Under the pieces are notes generated by a model. That model did no database searches. It saw only the letters and a list, made by a program, of their open reading frames with translations, and had not been told where the DNA came from. Shown here one piece after another: positions 25,020 through 34,093 of a stretch of 64,000 nucleotides of DNA. The translations under genes were made by a program, and so were the position numbers. The stretch lies in contig CAWAPD010000001.1 in assembly GCA_963783865.1 (NCBI GenBank), positions 496,001 through 560,000 of the forward strand, written 5' to 3'. This stretch comes from CAWAPD01 sp963783865. GTDB lineage: Bacteria; Actinomycetota; Thermoleophilia; UBA2241. Every line of letters begins with the position of its first letter. Within the stretch, counting starts at the first letter, position 1.

Positions 25020-25057
25020 GGGGCGCGGGCCGCAGGGCCCGCGCCCCTCTTCTTTGT
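25020..25057 (+). terminator. Intrinsic terminator after the response regulator gene
   Basis: Perfect 12-bp stem (25020-25031 with 25036-25047), loop GCAG, followed by a T-rich tail (TCTTCTTTG). It is the most classical terminator of the hairpin family here. Confidence 0.7.
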
Positions 25058-25277
25058 CGGGCCGGTGGCGATGAGGGGGGAGCCTCGCGCCGCCGGCCCA
25101 TCTGGTTGACGCCCCGGCGCAGCCGAGCGTTCGCATGGGCGGCGAGGCCGGCCGCTCGCCCCACGGGGGTGACACGCCGGTGGCGCGTACCCCTTGGGGA
25201 GGGGTCGCTCGCCACCCGTGAGCGACCCCTCCCCTTCCCGCCGGGGGAGCCGCGCCGCCACGGATTTCCCCCCGGCG

Positions 25278-25334
25278 TTGACCCCGAAGTTCACGCCGCG
25301 GCGGGACGTTCGCCGCGGCCGCTCTCCGTAGGCT
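25278..25334 (+). promoter_or_regulatory. Candidate regulatory site of the ABC exporter operon
   Basis: TTGAC at 25278-25282 and TAGGCT at 25329-25334, 51 bases start to start, after a C-run. The same pair with the same spacing precedes the 28976 gene. TAGGCT may be the -10; TTGAC is too far away to be its -35 and may belong to a regulator site. Confidence 0.35.
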
Positions 25335-25376
25335 CCCATCAAGCAAGGGGAACGTCCGAGCGGAGGGACAACGACC

Positions 25377-26273
25377 ATGAACGAAGCCACAGCCACACGA
25401 GTAAGCCCGCACTCCACGATCGCCGACCTCGAGCGGGTGCTGGCGATCGCGACCGGCCGCGACGCGGCCCCCGCGATCGCCCCCGACGCCGACACCGTCG
25501 TCGTCGCGCGCGGGGTCACCAAGCGGTACGGCAAGGGCGATGCGGCGGTCGACGCCCTGCGCGGCACCGACGTCGCCATCGAGCGCGGCCGCTTCACCGC
25601 GGTCATGGGCCCGTCGGGCTCGGGCAAGTCGACGCTGATGCACCTCCTCGCCGGCCTCGACACGCCGACCAGCGGCTCGATCCACATCGACGGGGTCGAG
25701 ATCACCCGCCTCAAGGAGCGCGAGCTCACCAAGCTGCGCCGCGACAAGGTCGGCTTCATCTTCCAGTCCTTCAACCTGCTGCCGATGCTCAGCGCCGCCG
25801 AGAACCTCTCGCTGCCGCTGACCATCGCCGGCCGCAAGCCGGACGGCTCCTGGCTGAAGACCCTGGTCGGCACCGTCGGCCTGGGCGACCGCCTCGCGCA
25901 CCGGCCGGCCGAGCTGTCGGGCGGCCAGCAGCAGCGCGTGGCGGTCGCCCGCGCCCTGGTCGGCAAGCCGGCCGTGCTGTTCGCCGACGAGCCGACCGGC
26001 AACCTCGACTCGCGCACCGGCGGCGAGGTCCTCGACCTGCTGCGGCGCTCGGTCGACGAGTTCGGGCAGACCATCATCATGGTCACCCACGACGCCGGCG
26101 CCGCCGCGATGGCCGACCGCGTACTGTTCCTCAAGGACGGCCGCATCGTGCTCGACCGCGGCCGCATGACGCGCGACCAGATCTACGACACGATCAAAAC
26201 CCTGGAGAGCGACACCGACGGCGCGAGCGCGCCGGCCGCTCCCGTCACCCGCGAGAAGGCGGAGGTGCTGTGA
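25377..26273 (+). CDS. ABC exporter ATPase (MacB/LolD type)
   Basis: 298 residues. After a variable leader of about 40 residues, the ATPase core has Walker A GPSGSGKST, Q-loop FQSFNLLP, signature LSGGQQQR, Walker B LFADEPTGNLDS and switch His in VTHD. The sequence type (FNLLPMLSAAENLSLPL) is that of ATPases paired with FtsX-like permeases. The stop overlaps the permease start (TGATG). It lies downstream of the two-component system, as in antimicrobial-peptide or envelope-stress exporters of Gram-positives. Confidence 0.93.
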   Translation: MNEATATRVSPHSTIADLERVLAIATGRDAAPAIAPDADTVVVARGVTKRYGKGDAAVDALRGTDVAIERGRFTAVMGPSGSGKSTLMHLLAGLDTPTSGSIHIDGVEITRLKERELTKLRRDKVGFIFQSFNLLPMLSAAENLSLPLTIAGRKPDGSWLKTLVGTVGLGDRLAHRPAELSGGQQQRVAVARALVGKPAVLFADEPTGNLDSRTGGEVLDLLRRSVDEFGQTIIMVTHDAGAAAMADRVLFLKDGRIVLDRGRMTRDQIYDTIKTLESDTDGASAPAAPVTREKAEVL

Positions 26274-28828
26274 TGTTCCGCACCTCGCTGCGCAGCCTTC
26301 GCAGCCGTCCCTTGCGGACGGCCCTCACCACCATCGCCATCCTCCTGGGCGTGGCGATGATCAGCGGCACCTACGTGCTCACCGACCAGATCACCAACGG
26401 CTTCAACGACATCTTCAAGACGGCGTATGCGAAGACGTCGGTCGTCGTCAGCCCGAAGCAGCGGTTCGGCAGCGGCGGCGACGCCGGCTCGGCCTCGCTG
26501 ACGCTGCCGCAGTCGCTGCTCGCCAGCGTGCAGGCCGTGCCCGGCGTCGCCGCCGCCGACGGCGGCGTCTCCGCCTTCACCGCCGTCTTCGTCGACGGCA
26601 AGCAGATCAAGAGCAACGGCGCCCCGACCTTCATCGAGTCGATCGGCGACCCTCGCTTCAGCACCGGCACCTGGATCGCCGGCCGAGCGCCACGGAAGAC
26701 CGGCGAAGTCGCCGTCCCCAGCTTGTTCGCCAAGAAGCACGGGCTCTCCGTGGGCGACCAGATGGCGATCGTCGCCGAGAAGGGGATGCGGCAGGTCCAC
26801 ATCAGCGGCATCTACCACTGGCCGGCCGAGGGCTCGCTCGGCGGCACGATCATGGTCGACGCCACGCGGGCCGACGTGCAGCGCTGGTTCGGGCTCGAGG
26901 GCAAGCTCAGCTCGATCCAGGTCGCGGCCGCCCCGGGCGTGACGCCCGAGCAGTTGCGTGACCACATCCGCGCCGCGCTGCCGGCGACGGTCGACGTCAA
27001 GACCGGCGAGGAGCAGGCGGCCGACAGCAGCGCCCAGACCTCGAAGGCGATCAACTCCTTCTTGCGGCCGGCCCTGCTCGCCTTCGGCGGCGTGTCGGTC
27101 TTCGTGGGCGCCTTCATCATCTTCAACGCGTTCTCGATCACCGTCGCTCAGCGGCGGCGCGAGTTCGCCATGCTGCGCGCCCTGGGCGCGTCGCGCCGCC
27201 AGGTGCTGGCCGGCGTGATCGTCGAGGCCCTGACCATGGGCCTGGCGGCCTCGCTGCTCGGCCTCGTCGCCGGTGTCGGCGTGGCCGCCGCGATCAATGC
27301 GCTGTTCAAGGCCGTCGGCGCCGACATCCCGACCGCCGGCGTGGCCCTGGCGCCGCGCACGGTCCTCATCGCCCTGATCGTGGGCGTCGGCGTGACCCTG
27401 GTCTCGGCCCTGATCCCGGCCGTGCGCGCCACGCGCGTGCCGCCGGTGGCGGCCCTGAGCGAGGGCGCCGCGACCGGCGACGCCGGGTCGCGGCGCCTGA
27501 GCACCTGGGCCGCCGTGGCCACCACCCTGCTCGGCGGCGCCGCGATCGCGGCCGGTATGCTGAGCTCGGCTCCCACGACCACCCGCCTGCTCGAGATGGG
27601 CGGCGGGGCCGTGCTCGTGTTCGTCGCCCTGGCCGTGCTGGCCCGGTATGTGGTCCGCCCGCTGGCGATGGCGATCGGGCGGCCGCTGCAGTGGCTGGCG
27701 CCCAGCAGCGGCCGGCTCGCCCGAGAGAACGCCGCCCGCAACCCGCAGCGCACCGCGGCGACCGCGGCCGCCCTCATGATCGGCCTCGCGCTGGTCGTGT
27801 TCGTGGCCGTCTTCGCCCAAGGCCTCAAGACGTCGTTCATCGACGCCCTGGCCAAGTCGAACCGCGCCGACGTGGTCGTCAGCGACGACTCCGGCATGAT
27901 GAGCCTGCCGCCCGCCGGCGCCGCCGCTGTGAAAGCGCTCCCCGACGTGCAGACGGCCGCCGGGTTCGCCGTCGGCCAGGTGAAGGCCGGCAGCCGCGTC
28001 CTCGACGTGGCGGCGGTCGATTCGCAGGCCCTGCCCAGCGTCTGGCACTTCCAGTGGCTCCACGGCGGCAGTGATGCCCTGCTGGCCCGGCTCGACGGCA
28101 CGAACGCGGTGGTCGAGGAGGAATACGCCAAGTCGCACGGCTTGCGCATCGGCAGCAGGTTCACGGCCATGAGCCAGGCCGGAAAGACGGCGACCCTGAC
28201 GATCATCGGCGAGTACCACAGCCCGATGACGATGAACGGCGTCGGGGTCAGCGACGAGGTCTTCAAGAAGCTGGGCATGCCGCTGGACGCGACCGTGTAC
28301 CTCGTCAAAGGCGTGCCCGGCGTGAGCCCCGACACGCTCAAGGCCGAGGTCGCCACGGCGCTTAAGGGCTTCCCGACCCAGACGGTGCGGACCGAGCGTG
28401 ACTACGACAACTACGTGAAGAAGCAGGTCAACCAGATCCTGCTCATGCTCTACGCCCTGCTCGCGATGGCCGTCACCATCTCGGTGTTCGGCATCGTCAA
28501 CACGCTGGTGCTGAGCGTCTACGAGCGCACCCGCGAGATCGGCATGCTGCGCGCGATCGGCACGAGCCGCCGGCAGATGCGGCGCATCGTGCGCTACGAG
28601 AGCGTGATCACCTCGGTGATCGGCGGCCTGCTCGGCCTGGCGGTGGGCGTCCTGTTCGGGTTCGTCATCATCCGCCAGTTCGGCTCGCAGGGCCTCGTGT
28701 TCGCGGTCCCGTACGGCCAGCTGCTGTTCTTCCTGGTCGCCGCCGCGATGGTCGGCGTGCTGGCGGCGGTGCTGCCGGCGCGACGGGCGGCCAGGATCGA
28801 CATCCTCGAGGCCATCCACTACGAGTAG
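26273..28828 (+). CDS. FtsX-like ABC permease (MacB_PCD plus two FtsX domains)
   Basis: 851 residues. A first membrane span (about 17-37) and a large external domain are followed by three spans of the first FtsX domain (with MLRALGASRRQVLAGVIVEAL), a second external domain, and a final FtsX domain with MLRAIGTSRRQMRRIVRYESV. This duplicated layout is typical of single-polypeptide permeases of lipoprotein or peptide exporters. ATG 26273 overlaps the ATPase stop. Ends in TAG, followed by a hairpin. Confidence 0.92.
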   Translation: MFRTSLRSLRSRPLRTALTTIAILLGVAMISGTYVLTDQITNGFNDIFKTAYAKTSVVVSPKQRFGSGGDAGSASLTLPQSLLASVQAVPGVAAADGGVSAFTAVFVDGKQIKSNGAPTFIESIGDPRFSTGTWIAGRAPRKTGEVAVPSLFAKKHGLSVGDQMAIVAEKGMRQVHISGIYHWPAEGSLGGTIMVDATRADVQRWFGLEGKLSSIQVAAAPGVTPEQLRDHIRAALPATVDVKTGEEQAADSSAQTSKAINSFLRPALLAFGGVSVFVGAFIIFNAFSITVAQRRREFAMLRALGASRRQVLAGVIVEALTMGLAASLLGLVAGVGVAAAINALFKAVGADIPTAGVALAPRTVLIALIVGVGVTLVSALIPAVRATRVPPVAALSEGAATGDAGSRRLSTWAAVATTLLGGAAIAAGMLSSAPTTTRLLEMGGGAVLVFVALAVLARYVVRPLAMAIGRPLQWLAPSSGRLARENAARNPQRTAATAAALMIGLALVVFVAVFAQGLKTSFIDALAKSNRADVVVSDDSGMMSLPPAGAAAVKALPDVQTAAGFAVGQVKAGSRVLDVAAVDSQALPSVWHFQWLHGGSDALLARLDGTNAVVEEEYAKSHGLRIGSRFTAMSQAGKTATLTIIGEYHSPMTMNGVGVSDEVFKKLGMPLDATVYLVKGVPGVSPDTLKAEVATALKGFPTQTVRTERDYDNYVKKQVNQILLMLYALLAMAVTISVFGIVNTLVLSVYERTREIGMLRAIGTSRRQMRRIVRYESVITSVIGGLLGLAVGVLFGFVIIRQFGSQGLVFAVPYGQLLFFLVAAAMVGVLAAVLPARRAARIDILEAIHYE

Positions 28829-28851
28829 GCTCGCCCTCCGCACGGGCGCCC

Positions 28852-28885
28852 GAAAGGGGCGGGGCCAGACGGCCCCGCCCCTTTC
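28852..28885 (+). terminator. Hairpin after the FtsX permease gene
   Basis: Perfect 15-bp arms (28852-28866 and 28871-28885), loop AGAC, followed by CCTTTCG. GGGGCGG family. Confidence 0.6.
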
Positions 28886-28909
28886 CCTTTCGAGCGAATC
28901 CCCCCTCGG

Positions 28910-28966
28910 TTGACGCACGATTCCCCCCTGAGGGCGACGACCGGCCGCGGGCACGGCGTGTAGGCT
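28910..28966 (+). promoter_or_regulatory. Candidate shared regulatory site and leaderless -10 of the sensor-domain gene
   Basis: TTGAC at 28910-28914 and TAGGCT at 28961-28966, the same 51-base spacing as at 25278/25329. TAGGCT lies nine bases before the ATG at 28976, so the transcript is probably leaderless. Confidence 0.4.
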
Positions 28967-28975
28967 GAGGCCACG

Positions 28976-29662
28976 ATGGCAGGATCGTGGGCACAACGCT
29001 TCTTCGGTGTCGCCGGCCAGAGCCGGACCTGGCTCGGGCTGGTCTACCAGCTCCTGGCCTTCCCGCTGGGGCTGTTCTACTTCGTCATGCTGGTGGTCGG
29101 CCTGTCGGTGGGGCTCAGCCTGGTGCTGATCGCCTTCATCGGCATCCCGATCCTGGCCGTGACGGTGGCGTTCTGGTGGGTGGCGGCGTCGTTCGAGCGG
29201 GCCATGTCCGACGCGATGCTCGGCACCAGCCTCGGCCCCTCACCCCGGCCCTGGCAGAACGAGCAGGGCACGTGGCGCCGCATCCGGGCCCATTTCAGCA
29301 GCCTCTCGACCTGGAAGGACCTCTTCTACCTGTTCCTCAAGTTCCCGCTCGGCCTGATTACGTTCGTCGCGGTCACGGTCGCGCTCAGCATCCCGCTCGC
29401 GCTGCTCGCCACGCCGTTCTCGTACCGCTTCGCCCAGACGCAGATCGGCGGCACGGTGCACCACGGCATCTACCTCGGCTTCTGGACGATCGACACGTTC
29501 GGCGAGGCGATGCTTGTGGCCGCCCTCGGCCTGCTCGTCGCGTTCGTGTCGCTGCACGCGCTGAACCTGATGGCCGTGGTCTGGCGGGTGACGAACGAGG
29601 CGCTGCTCGGCCACGGGCCGAGCAGCGCCTCTCCCCAACCGCAACCACGACCGGTCACCTGA
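28976..29662 (+). CDS. Stand-alone 'sensor domain' membrane protein
   Basis: 228 residues. Two hydrophobic blocks (about 22-68 and 118-205) frame a short loop. The pattern WLGLVYQLLAFPLGLFYFV ... FWTIDTFGEAMLVAALGLLVAF matches the 'sensor' membrane domain that usually forms the N-terminus of actinobacterial histidine kinases. Here it stands alone, downstream of a kinase/regulator and ABC exporter, and may tune that system. The following bactofilin-like gene is 14 bases away. TAGGCT lies nine bases before the ATG. Confidence 0.8.
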   Translation: MAGSWAQRFFGVAGQSRTWLGLVYQLLAFPLGLFYFVMLVVGLSVGLSLVLIAFIGIPILAVTVAFWWVAASFERAMSDAMLGTSLGPSPRPWQNEQGTWRRIRAHFSSLSTWKDLFYLFLKFPLGLITFVAVTVALSIPLALLATPFSYRFAQTQIGGTVHHGIYLGFWTIDTFGEAMLVAALGLLVAFVSLHALNLMAVVWRVTNEALLGHGPSSASPQPQPRPVT

Positions 29663-29676
29663 CCCGGAGGACGATC

Positions 29677-30882
29677 ATGAAACCCCGTCATCGCACCCGC
29701 CGGCCCGTCTTGCGCGGCGTCGCCCTGCTCGCGCTCGTGGCGGCCGCGGCGGTCGCCTTGGCGGCGTTCGCCGCCCCGGCGACCGCCGCGGCCTCCTCGA
29801 AGAGCGCCAGTCCCAAGGCCCGCACCGCCAGTCCGACCCCGACCGTCACCCCCGTCGCGTCCAGCAACTCGCTGGTCAAGGTCGGCCAGGACGCCACGCT
29901 GCCGGCCGGCCAGACGGTCGACTCCGTCGTCGCCGTGGGGGGCGACGCCAACATCTACGGCCACGTGAGCAAGACCGTCGTGGCCGTGGGCGGCGACATC
30001 CACCTCTATCCCGGTTCCACGGTCGGCGTGGTCGGCGGCTCGTACCAGGCGTCGCTGGTCAGCGTCGGCGGCCACATCACCGTCGACCAGGGCGCGGGAC
30101 TCATGGGCAAGGTCAATCAGGTCTCGGTCAGCCTGCCGCACCTCTCGGGTGTCGGTTCTGTCGCCCGGGGCATCCTGCGACCCGTCGGGTCGATCGTCGG
30201 CTGGGTCGCGGGCACCTTGTTCAGCGTGTTGCTGGCCCTCGTGGTGGCGGTTCTGTTCCCGCGTCAGCTGAGCGTCGCCAGCGACCGCCTGCGCGCCCAG
30301 CCGCTGGCCTCGCTGGGCTGGGGCGCGGTCGCGGTGATCGCCAGCATCGGCGTGCTCGTGCTGCTGCTGATCACGATCATCGGGATCGTCGTCATGATCC
30401 CGCTGCTCGTGATCCTCTTCTTCGTCGCCCTGTTCAACTGCGTGGTCGCCGCGACCACCATCGGGCGCTTCATCGTCGAGAAGACCGGATGGAGTCACCG
30501 CACACTCACGGCCTGGGCCGTCCTCGGCGCCCTGGTGCTCAGCGTCGTGCAGGCGATCCCGTTCATCGGCGGGTTCGTCGTCCTGCTCGTCGCCATGGCC
30601 GCCTACGGCGCGACGGCCTGGGTGTTCATGGAGTGGCGCCGGGCGCGCCGGGCGGCGCAGCCCGCGCCCGCCGGCGCGGGTCCCGCCGGCCCGGTCCCGC
30701 CGGCGCCCCCGTACGCTGCCGGCTACGCGGTCCCGCCCATTCCCGCGCCTGCGGCGCCGCAGCCGGCCGCGCCGGTCGTCCCCGAGGCGGCCGCGCCGCC
30801 CGCGCCACCGTCACCACCGGCACCTCCGGCACCGCCGGCCGAGCCGTCGCCCCCCGCGGGTCCGGACGGCCCCGGATCCTAG
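29677..30882 (+). CDS. Exported bactofilin-like (polymer-forming) membrane protein
   Basis: 401 residues. A signal-like N-terminus is followed by a low-complexity Ser/Thr/Pro stretch, then short beta-helix repeats (SVVAVGGDANIYGHV, TVVAVGGDIHLYPGS, SLVSVGGHITVDQGA) typical of bactofilin/polymer-forming domains. Several hydrophobic spans (about 165-325) follow, then a Pro/Ala-rich tail. This combination is common in two-component-linked membrane proteins of actinobacteria. GGAGG precedes ATG 29677. Ends in TAG, convergent with the epimerase gene. Confidence 0.8.
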   Translation: MKPRHRTRRPVLRGVALLALVAAAAVALAAFAAPATAAASSKSASPKARTASPTPTVTPVASSNSLVKVGQDATLPAGQTVDSVVAVGGDANIYGHVSKTVVAVGGDIHLYPGSTVGVVGGSYQASLVSVGGHITVDQGAGLMGKVNQVSVSLPHLSGVGSVARGILRPVGSIVGWVAGTLFSVLLALVVAVLFPRQLSVASDRLRAQPLASLGWGAVAVIASIGVLVLLLITIIGIVVMIPLLVILFFVALFNCVVAATTIGRFIVEKTGWSHRTLTAWAVLGALVLSVVQAIPFIGGFVVLLVAMAAYGATAWVFMEWRRARRAAQPAPAGAGPAGPVPPAPPYAAGYAVPPIPAPAAPQPAAPVVPEAAAPPAPPSPPAPPAPPAEPSPPAGPDGPGS

Positions 30883-30901
30883 GCAGCTCCGCGCCCGGGT
30901 C

Positions 30902-32278
30902 CTAGGCGGCGCTGCGCCCGAGCTCGACGCGCAGCGCCGCCTCCAGCTCCGGATACGCGAACCTGAATCCCAGGTCCTCGAGGCGGCGCGGCAGCACCCG
31001 CTGGCTGGTCAGCAGCATCGTCTCGCCCATCTGCCCGAACATCGCCTTGATAGCGACCGCCGGCAGGGGCACCACGGCGGGCCGGTGCAGCACGTGGCCC
31101 AGTGTCTTGACGAAGTCGCGGTTGCGCAGCGGCAGGGGTGAGGTGACGTCGACCGGACCCTCGACTTCGTCGGCGAACAGGAGCATGGCGACCGCCGCCA
31201 GCAGGTCGTCGAGGGCGATCCAGCTCCACCACTGCTCGCCGCCGCCCATCGGGCCGCCCGTACCGGCGCGGAAGGCCGGCAGCATGCGCGACAGCGCCCC
31301 GCCGGACCCGCTCATCACCACGCCGAACCGCATCGGCACCACCCGGACGCCGGCCTGCCGCGCCGGGTCCAGGGCAGCCTCCCAGCGCCGCGTGACGGCG
31401 GCCAGGAAGTCGTCGCCCGAGCGACTCCTCTCGGTCAGCTCCTGGTCGCCGCCTTCGCCGTAGAAGCCGACCGCCGATGCCGAGAGCAGCACCTTCGGAG
31501 GCTCGCTCATGCCGGCCAGCGTGTGCGCCACGAGGGCGGTGCCGTCGGCGCGCGTGCGCATGATGCGCGAGCGCTTGGCGGCCGTCCAGCGGCCGGCCGT
31601 CGTCTCGCCCGCCAGGTGGACGACTGCGTCGACCCCTTCGAGCGAGGCGGCCGCGAGCCGGCCGGCCTCGGGCGTCCAGACGATGTCGGTCTCGCGCTCG
31701 GGCAGGCCGCGGACGATGCGAGCGACGTCGTGGCCCTGCGCCTGGAGAAAGGCGGTGAGCTGGGCGCCGATCAGACCGGTGGCGCCGGCGATCGCGATGC
31801 GCAGGCGCGGCTTGTCGCGCGTCTCGAGCCAGCGCTCGATGTCGTTGCGCGTGCGCTCGTGCCGGAACCTGAAGAGCCGCTCGAGCACGCGGTTCGCGGG
31901 CACGCCGCCGAACAGGTCGGTGACGGCGCCGTAGGGCAGCTGGAACTCCACGTGGTCCTCGAGCACGCTGCTCCGCTTGCCGTCGGGGATGAACGAGTGC
32001 GTGTGTTCCCACATCGCGAACGGCCCGTGGAGCTGGCGGTCGGCGAAGCGGTGGCCCGGGTCGTTGTTCATGTGCTGGGCGACCCAGCGGCCGCGCAGCG
32101 CCCCCGCCTTGTAGTCGAAGACGACGACCGCGCCGTCCGCCACGCCGTCGCTGCGTTCGACGAGGTGGACCTCGTGCCAGGGAGCCGTGAGACGCTCGAA
32201 GGCGCCGTCCCGCGCGTGCCAGTCGTAGACATCGCGAGCCGACGCCGGCATGGGGCTGCGCCACTCGAAGACGGGCAC
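30902..32278 (-). CDS. TIGR01777-type NAD-dependent epimerase with N-terminal SRPBCC domain
   Basis: 458 residues. Residues 1 to about 155 form an SRPBCC/START-like ligand-binding domain (VFDYKAGALRGRWVAQHM). A Rossmann domain with IAIAGATGLIGAQLTAFL follows near 160, and a C-terminal DUF1731-type region (DFVKTLGHVLHRPAVVPLP). It matches the YfcH/SulA sugar-nucleotide epimerase-like family; substrate unknown. GTG 32278 is preceded by a near-perfect AGGAGGTGAT ribosome site. Ends in TAG. Confidence 0.88.
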   Translation of the reverse strand: MPVFEWRSPMPASARDVYDWHARDGAFERLTAPWHEVHLVERSDGVADGAVVVFDYKAGALRGRWVAQHMNNDPGHRFADRQLHGPFAMWEHTHSFIPDGKRSSVLEDHVEFQLPYGAVTDLFGGVPANRVLERLFRFRHERTRNDIERWLETRDKPRLRIAIAGATGLIGAQLTAFLQAQGHDVARIVRGLPERETDIVWTPEAGRLAAASLEGVDAVVHLAGETTAGRWTAAKRSRIMRTRADGTALVAHTLAGMSEPPKVLLSASAVGFYGEGGDQELTERSRSGDDFLAAVTRRWEAALDPARQAGVRVVPMRFGVVMSGSGGALSRMLPAFRAGTGGPMGGGEQWWSWIALDDLLAAVAMLLFADEVEGPVDVTSPLPLRNRDFVKTLGHVLHRPAVVPLPAVAIKAMFGQMGETMLLTSQRVLPRRLEDLGFRFAYPELEAALRVELGRSAA

Positions 32279-32353
32279 CGATCACCTCCTGGCAGCGGTC
32301 CGCTCACCTTCTACCCGACCCCTTCAAGGGTCAAGCGGGATGGATGTCTAGAC

Positions 32354-32402
32354 GAGGCGGGGGCGGGGGCGGCGCCTGCGGCGCCGCCCCCGCCCCCGCC
32401 TC
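32354..32402 (-). terminator. Perfect 23-bp hairpin
   Basis: Arms 32354-32376 and 32380-32402 with loop TGC, 21 bases after the stop of the 32424 gene. It is the longest perfect intergenic member of the GGGGCGG family. Confidence 0.65.
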
Positions 32403-32423
32403 ACGCCCTCGCCGCGCGCGTCT

Positions 32424-33815
32424 CTAGAGCGGCGCCTTGAAGGTGACCACAGTGTCCTGATGTCCGCTGCCGGTGTCCTGCGACCCGGTGGCGACCGGGC
32501 CGCCGGTCGGCAAGGCGAGGATCGCCGCACCGACCTCGTCGCTCGTGCCGGATCCGCCGTAGATCAGCGGATACCCCGGCGCCATCGTGCCGCCGCGGCC
32601 GTACTGCAGCAGCACCATGTCGCGGCCGTGCGCTGCGGTCTCCGTGGTGCCCAGCACCGAGACTCCCCGGGCGCTCGCCGACACGGCGACCGGGGCGTCG
32701 ATCAGCTGGTCCGGGCCGTCGTAGACGTCGGACCAGAGCGAGATTCCCTTCGACGGCCACTCGACGACGACGATGTCGCGGTCGGCCGCCGTCGGGCCGG
32801 CGAACTCCCCGACCGCGACCACCCGGTCGCCGGGCGCCCGCGCGATGTGGGTGAACTCGTCGAAGCCGGGGTCGCTGCCGCGATAGCCGGCGCGCCACAG
32901 CCAGCGGCCGCCGCGAGCGTACACACGCAGCACGGCCTCGCTGGCCACCGAGGTGCGCGTCATGTAGCCGACGGCGTACACCGTGCCGGCGGAGGTCACG
33001 GTCAGGTCGGCAAGCGAGTCGGCCCGGTGGGCGGCGCCGTCGAAGGTCCGCGTCCAGCCGGCCCTGCCCGCCGCCGAGAACTTGCGGATCACCCAGTCGC
33101 CCTTGTGCGCGGGGCCGGTCGCCCCGACGAACACGTCGCCGTAGCGGTCGTGGCCGATAGCGGCCGCAGTGCCGCCGGCCAGGAAGGACAGCTTCCAGCG
33201 CAGCTTGCCGCCAGCGCCGACCTTGACGACGCCCACGCCCTGCGACGAGGTTCCGAACCGGTCGCCGATGACGTACGCGTTGCCGTCGCCGTCGACCGTC
33301 ACGCTCCGGGGCGAGAAGTCGAGGCTCGCCGGCCGGTACGGCGTCTGCCAGTCGACCGCGCCGGCCGCCGTGAACTTGACCAGCACCATGCCGTAGGCGG
33401 TGCCGTCGGTCTGAAGCCTGGCCAGGAGCAGCGGTCCGCCGGACTTGCCGGCAGCGAGGTCGACGGCCCGCGCCACGGCGCCGCCGGCCGGCGTGTAGGG
33501 TGTGCGCCAGACGATCCCACCCGTGGCGTCGTAGCAGGTGACCACCGGCGTGCCGCCGAGCGGGCCGGTCGAGTCGACCGTGGCCGCAACGCACACGTCG
33601 CCGGCCAGCGCCCCCTGCCCGGGGACGACGGCCGCCGCCTGGACCGGCAGCGCGGTGTTCGAGCCCTGCATCAGATCGCTCCACACCGGCGACCAGGCCA
33701 GCGCGGCCGGCGCGGCGACGAGCAAGACGACCAGCGCGAGCGCGAGCGGCAGCGCGCGCAGCGCGACCGCTCGCGCTCGCGGCGTCGCTCGGCGGGATGG
33801 ACGGACGGACCTCAT
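32424..33815 (-). CDS. Secreted beta-propeller (SBBP-like) protein
   Basis: 463 residues with a strong signal peptide (basic start, long hydrophobic core, AALA-WS cut). The body shows repeating blade motifs such as GDVCVAATVDS, GNAYVIGDRFGTS, GDVFVGATGP and GTVYAVGYMTRTS, typical of SBBP/beta-propeller repeats in exported proteins. It does not carry the C-terminal domain of the 14-22 kb propellers. No enzyme motif is visible. ATG 33815. Ends in TAG. Confidence 0.78.
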   Translation of the reverse strand: MRSVRPSRRATPRARAVALRALPLALALVVLLVAAPAALAWSPVWSDLMQGSNTALPVQAAAVVPGQGALAGDVCVAATVDSTGPLGGTPVVTCYDATGGIVWRTPYTPAGGAVARAVDLAAGKSGGPLLLARLQTDGTAYGMVLVKFTAAGAVDWQTPYRPASLDFSPRSVTVDGDGNAYVIGDRFGTSSQGVGVVKVGAGGKLRWKLSFLAGGTAAAIGHDRYGDVFVGATGPAHKGDWVIRKFSAAGRAGWTRTFDGAAHRADSLADLTVTSAGTVYAVGYMTRTSVASEAVLRVYARGGRWLWRAGYRGSDPGFDEFTHIARAPGDRVVAVGEFAGPTAADRDIVVVEWPSKGISLWSDVYDGPDQLIDAPVAVSASARGVSVLGTTETAAHGRDMVLLQYGRGGTMAPGYPLIYGGSGTSDEVGAAILALPTGGPVATGSQDTGSGHQDTVVTFKAPL

Positions 33816-34093
33816 GACGACACCCCCATGACCCTCATACTGACCGTATCAGTGTACGACTCCCACGGCCGCACAGGAACCGGTGCACCGGCGACCCCGA
33901 CGCGACGCCGAACGGGGGCTGTTCTCAGCGGGCGCCGAGCTTCGCCTCGACGAGCCTCTCGACGTCGGCGGCGGCGACGATGGCCTCGTCATCGGGTGGA
34001 GCGGTGCGATCGGCGAAGGCGGAGTGCGCCACGCGCGCACGACAGCATGGGGCAGAGCGCCGTCGTCGGACGGCGGCGGGGTCCTACAGAACT
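33816..34093. other. 278-base region without a clear gene
   Basis: On the minus strand a short open stretch ending at 33927 (about 35 codons from a GTG, ending LVEAKLGAR then TGA) looks faintly protein-like, but has no ribosome site. It may be a small gene, a remnant or chance. Nothing else is supported. Confidence 0.3.

Larger units (their letters stand above)
24987..25376. other. 390-base intergenic region before the ABC exporter
   Basis: It contains the terminator at 25020-25057 and, near the exporter, a C-run with TTGAC (25278) and TAGGCT (25329) that recur with the same 51-base spacing before the 28976 gene. No gene with a ribosome site was found in the centre. Confidence 0.5.
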
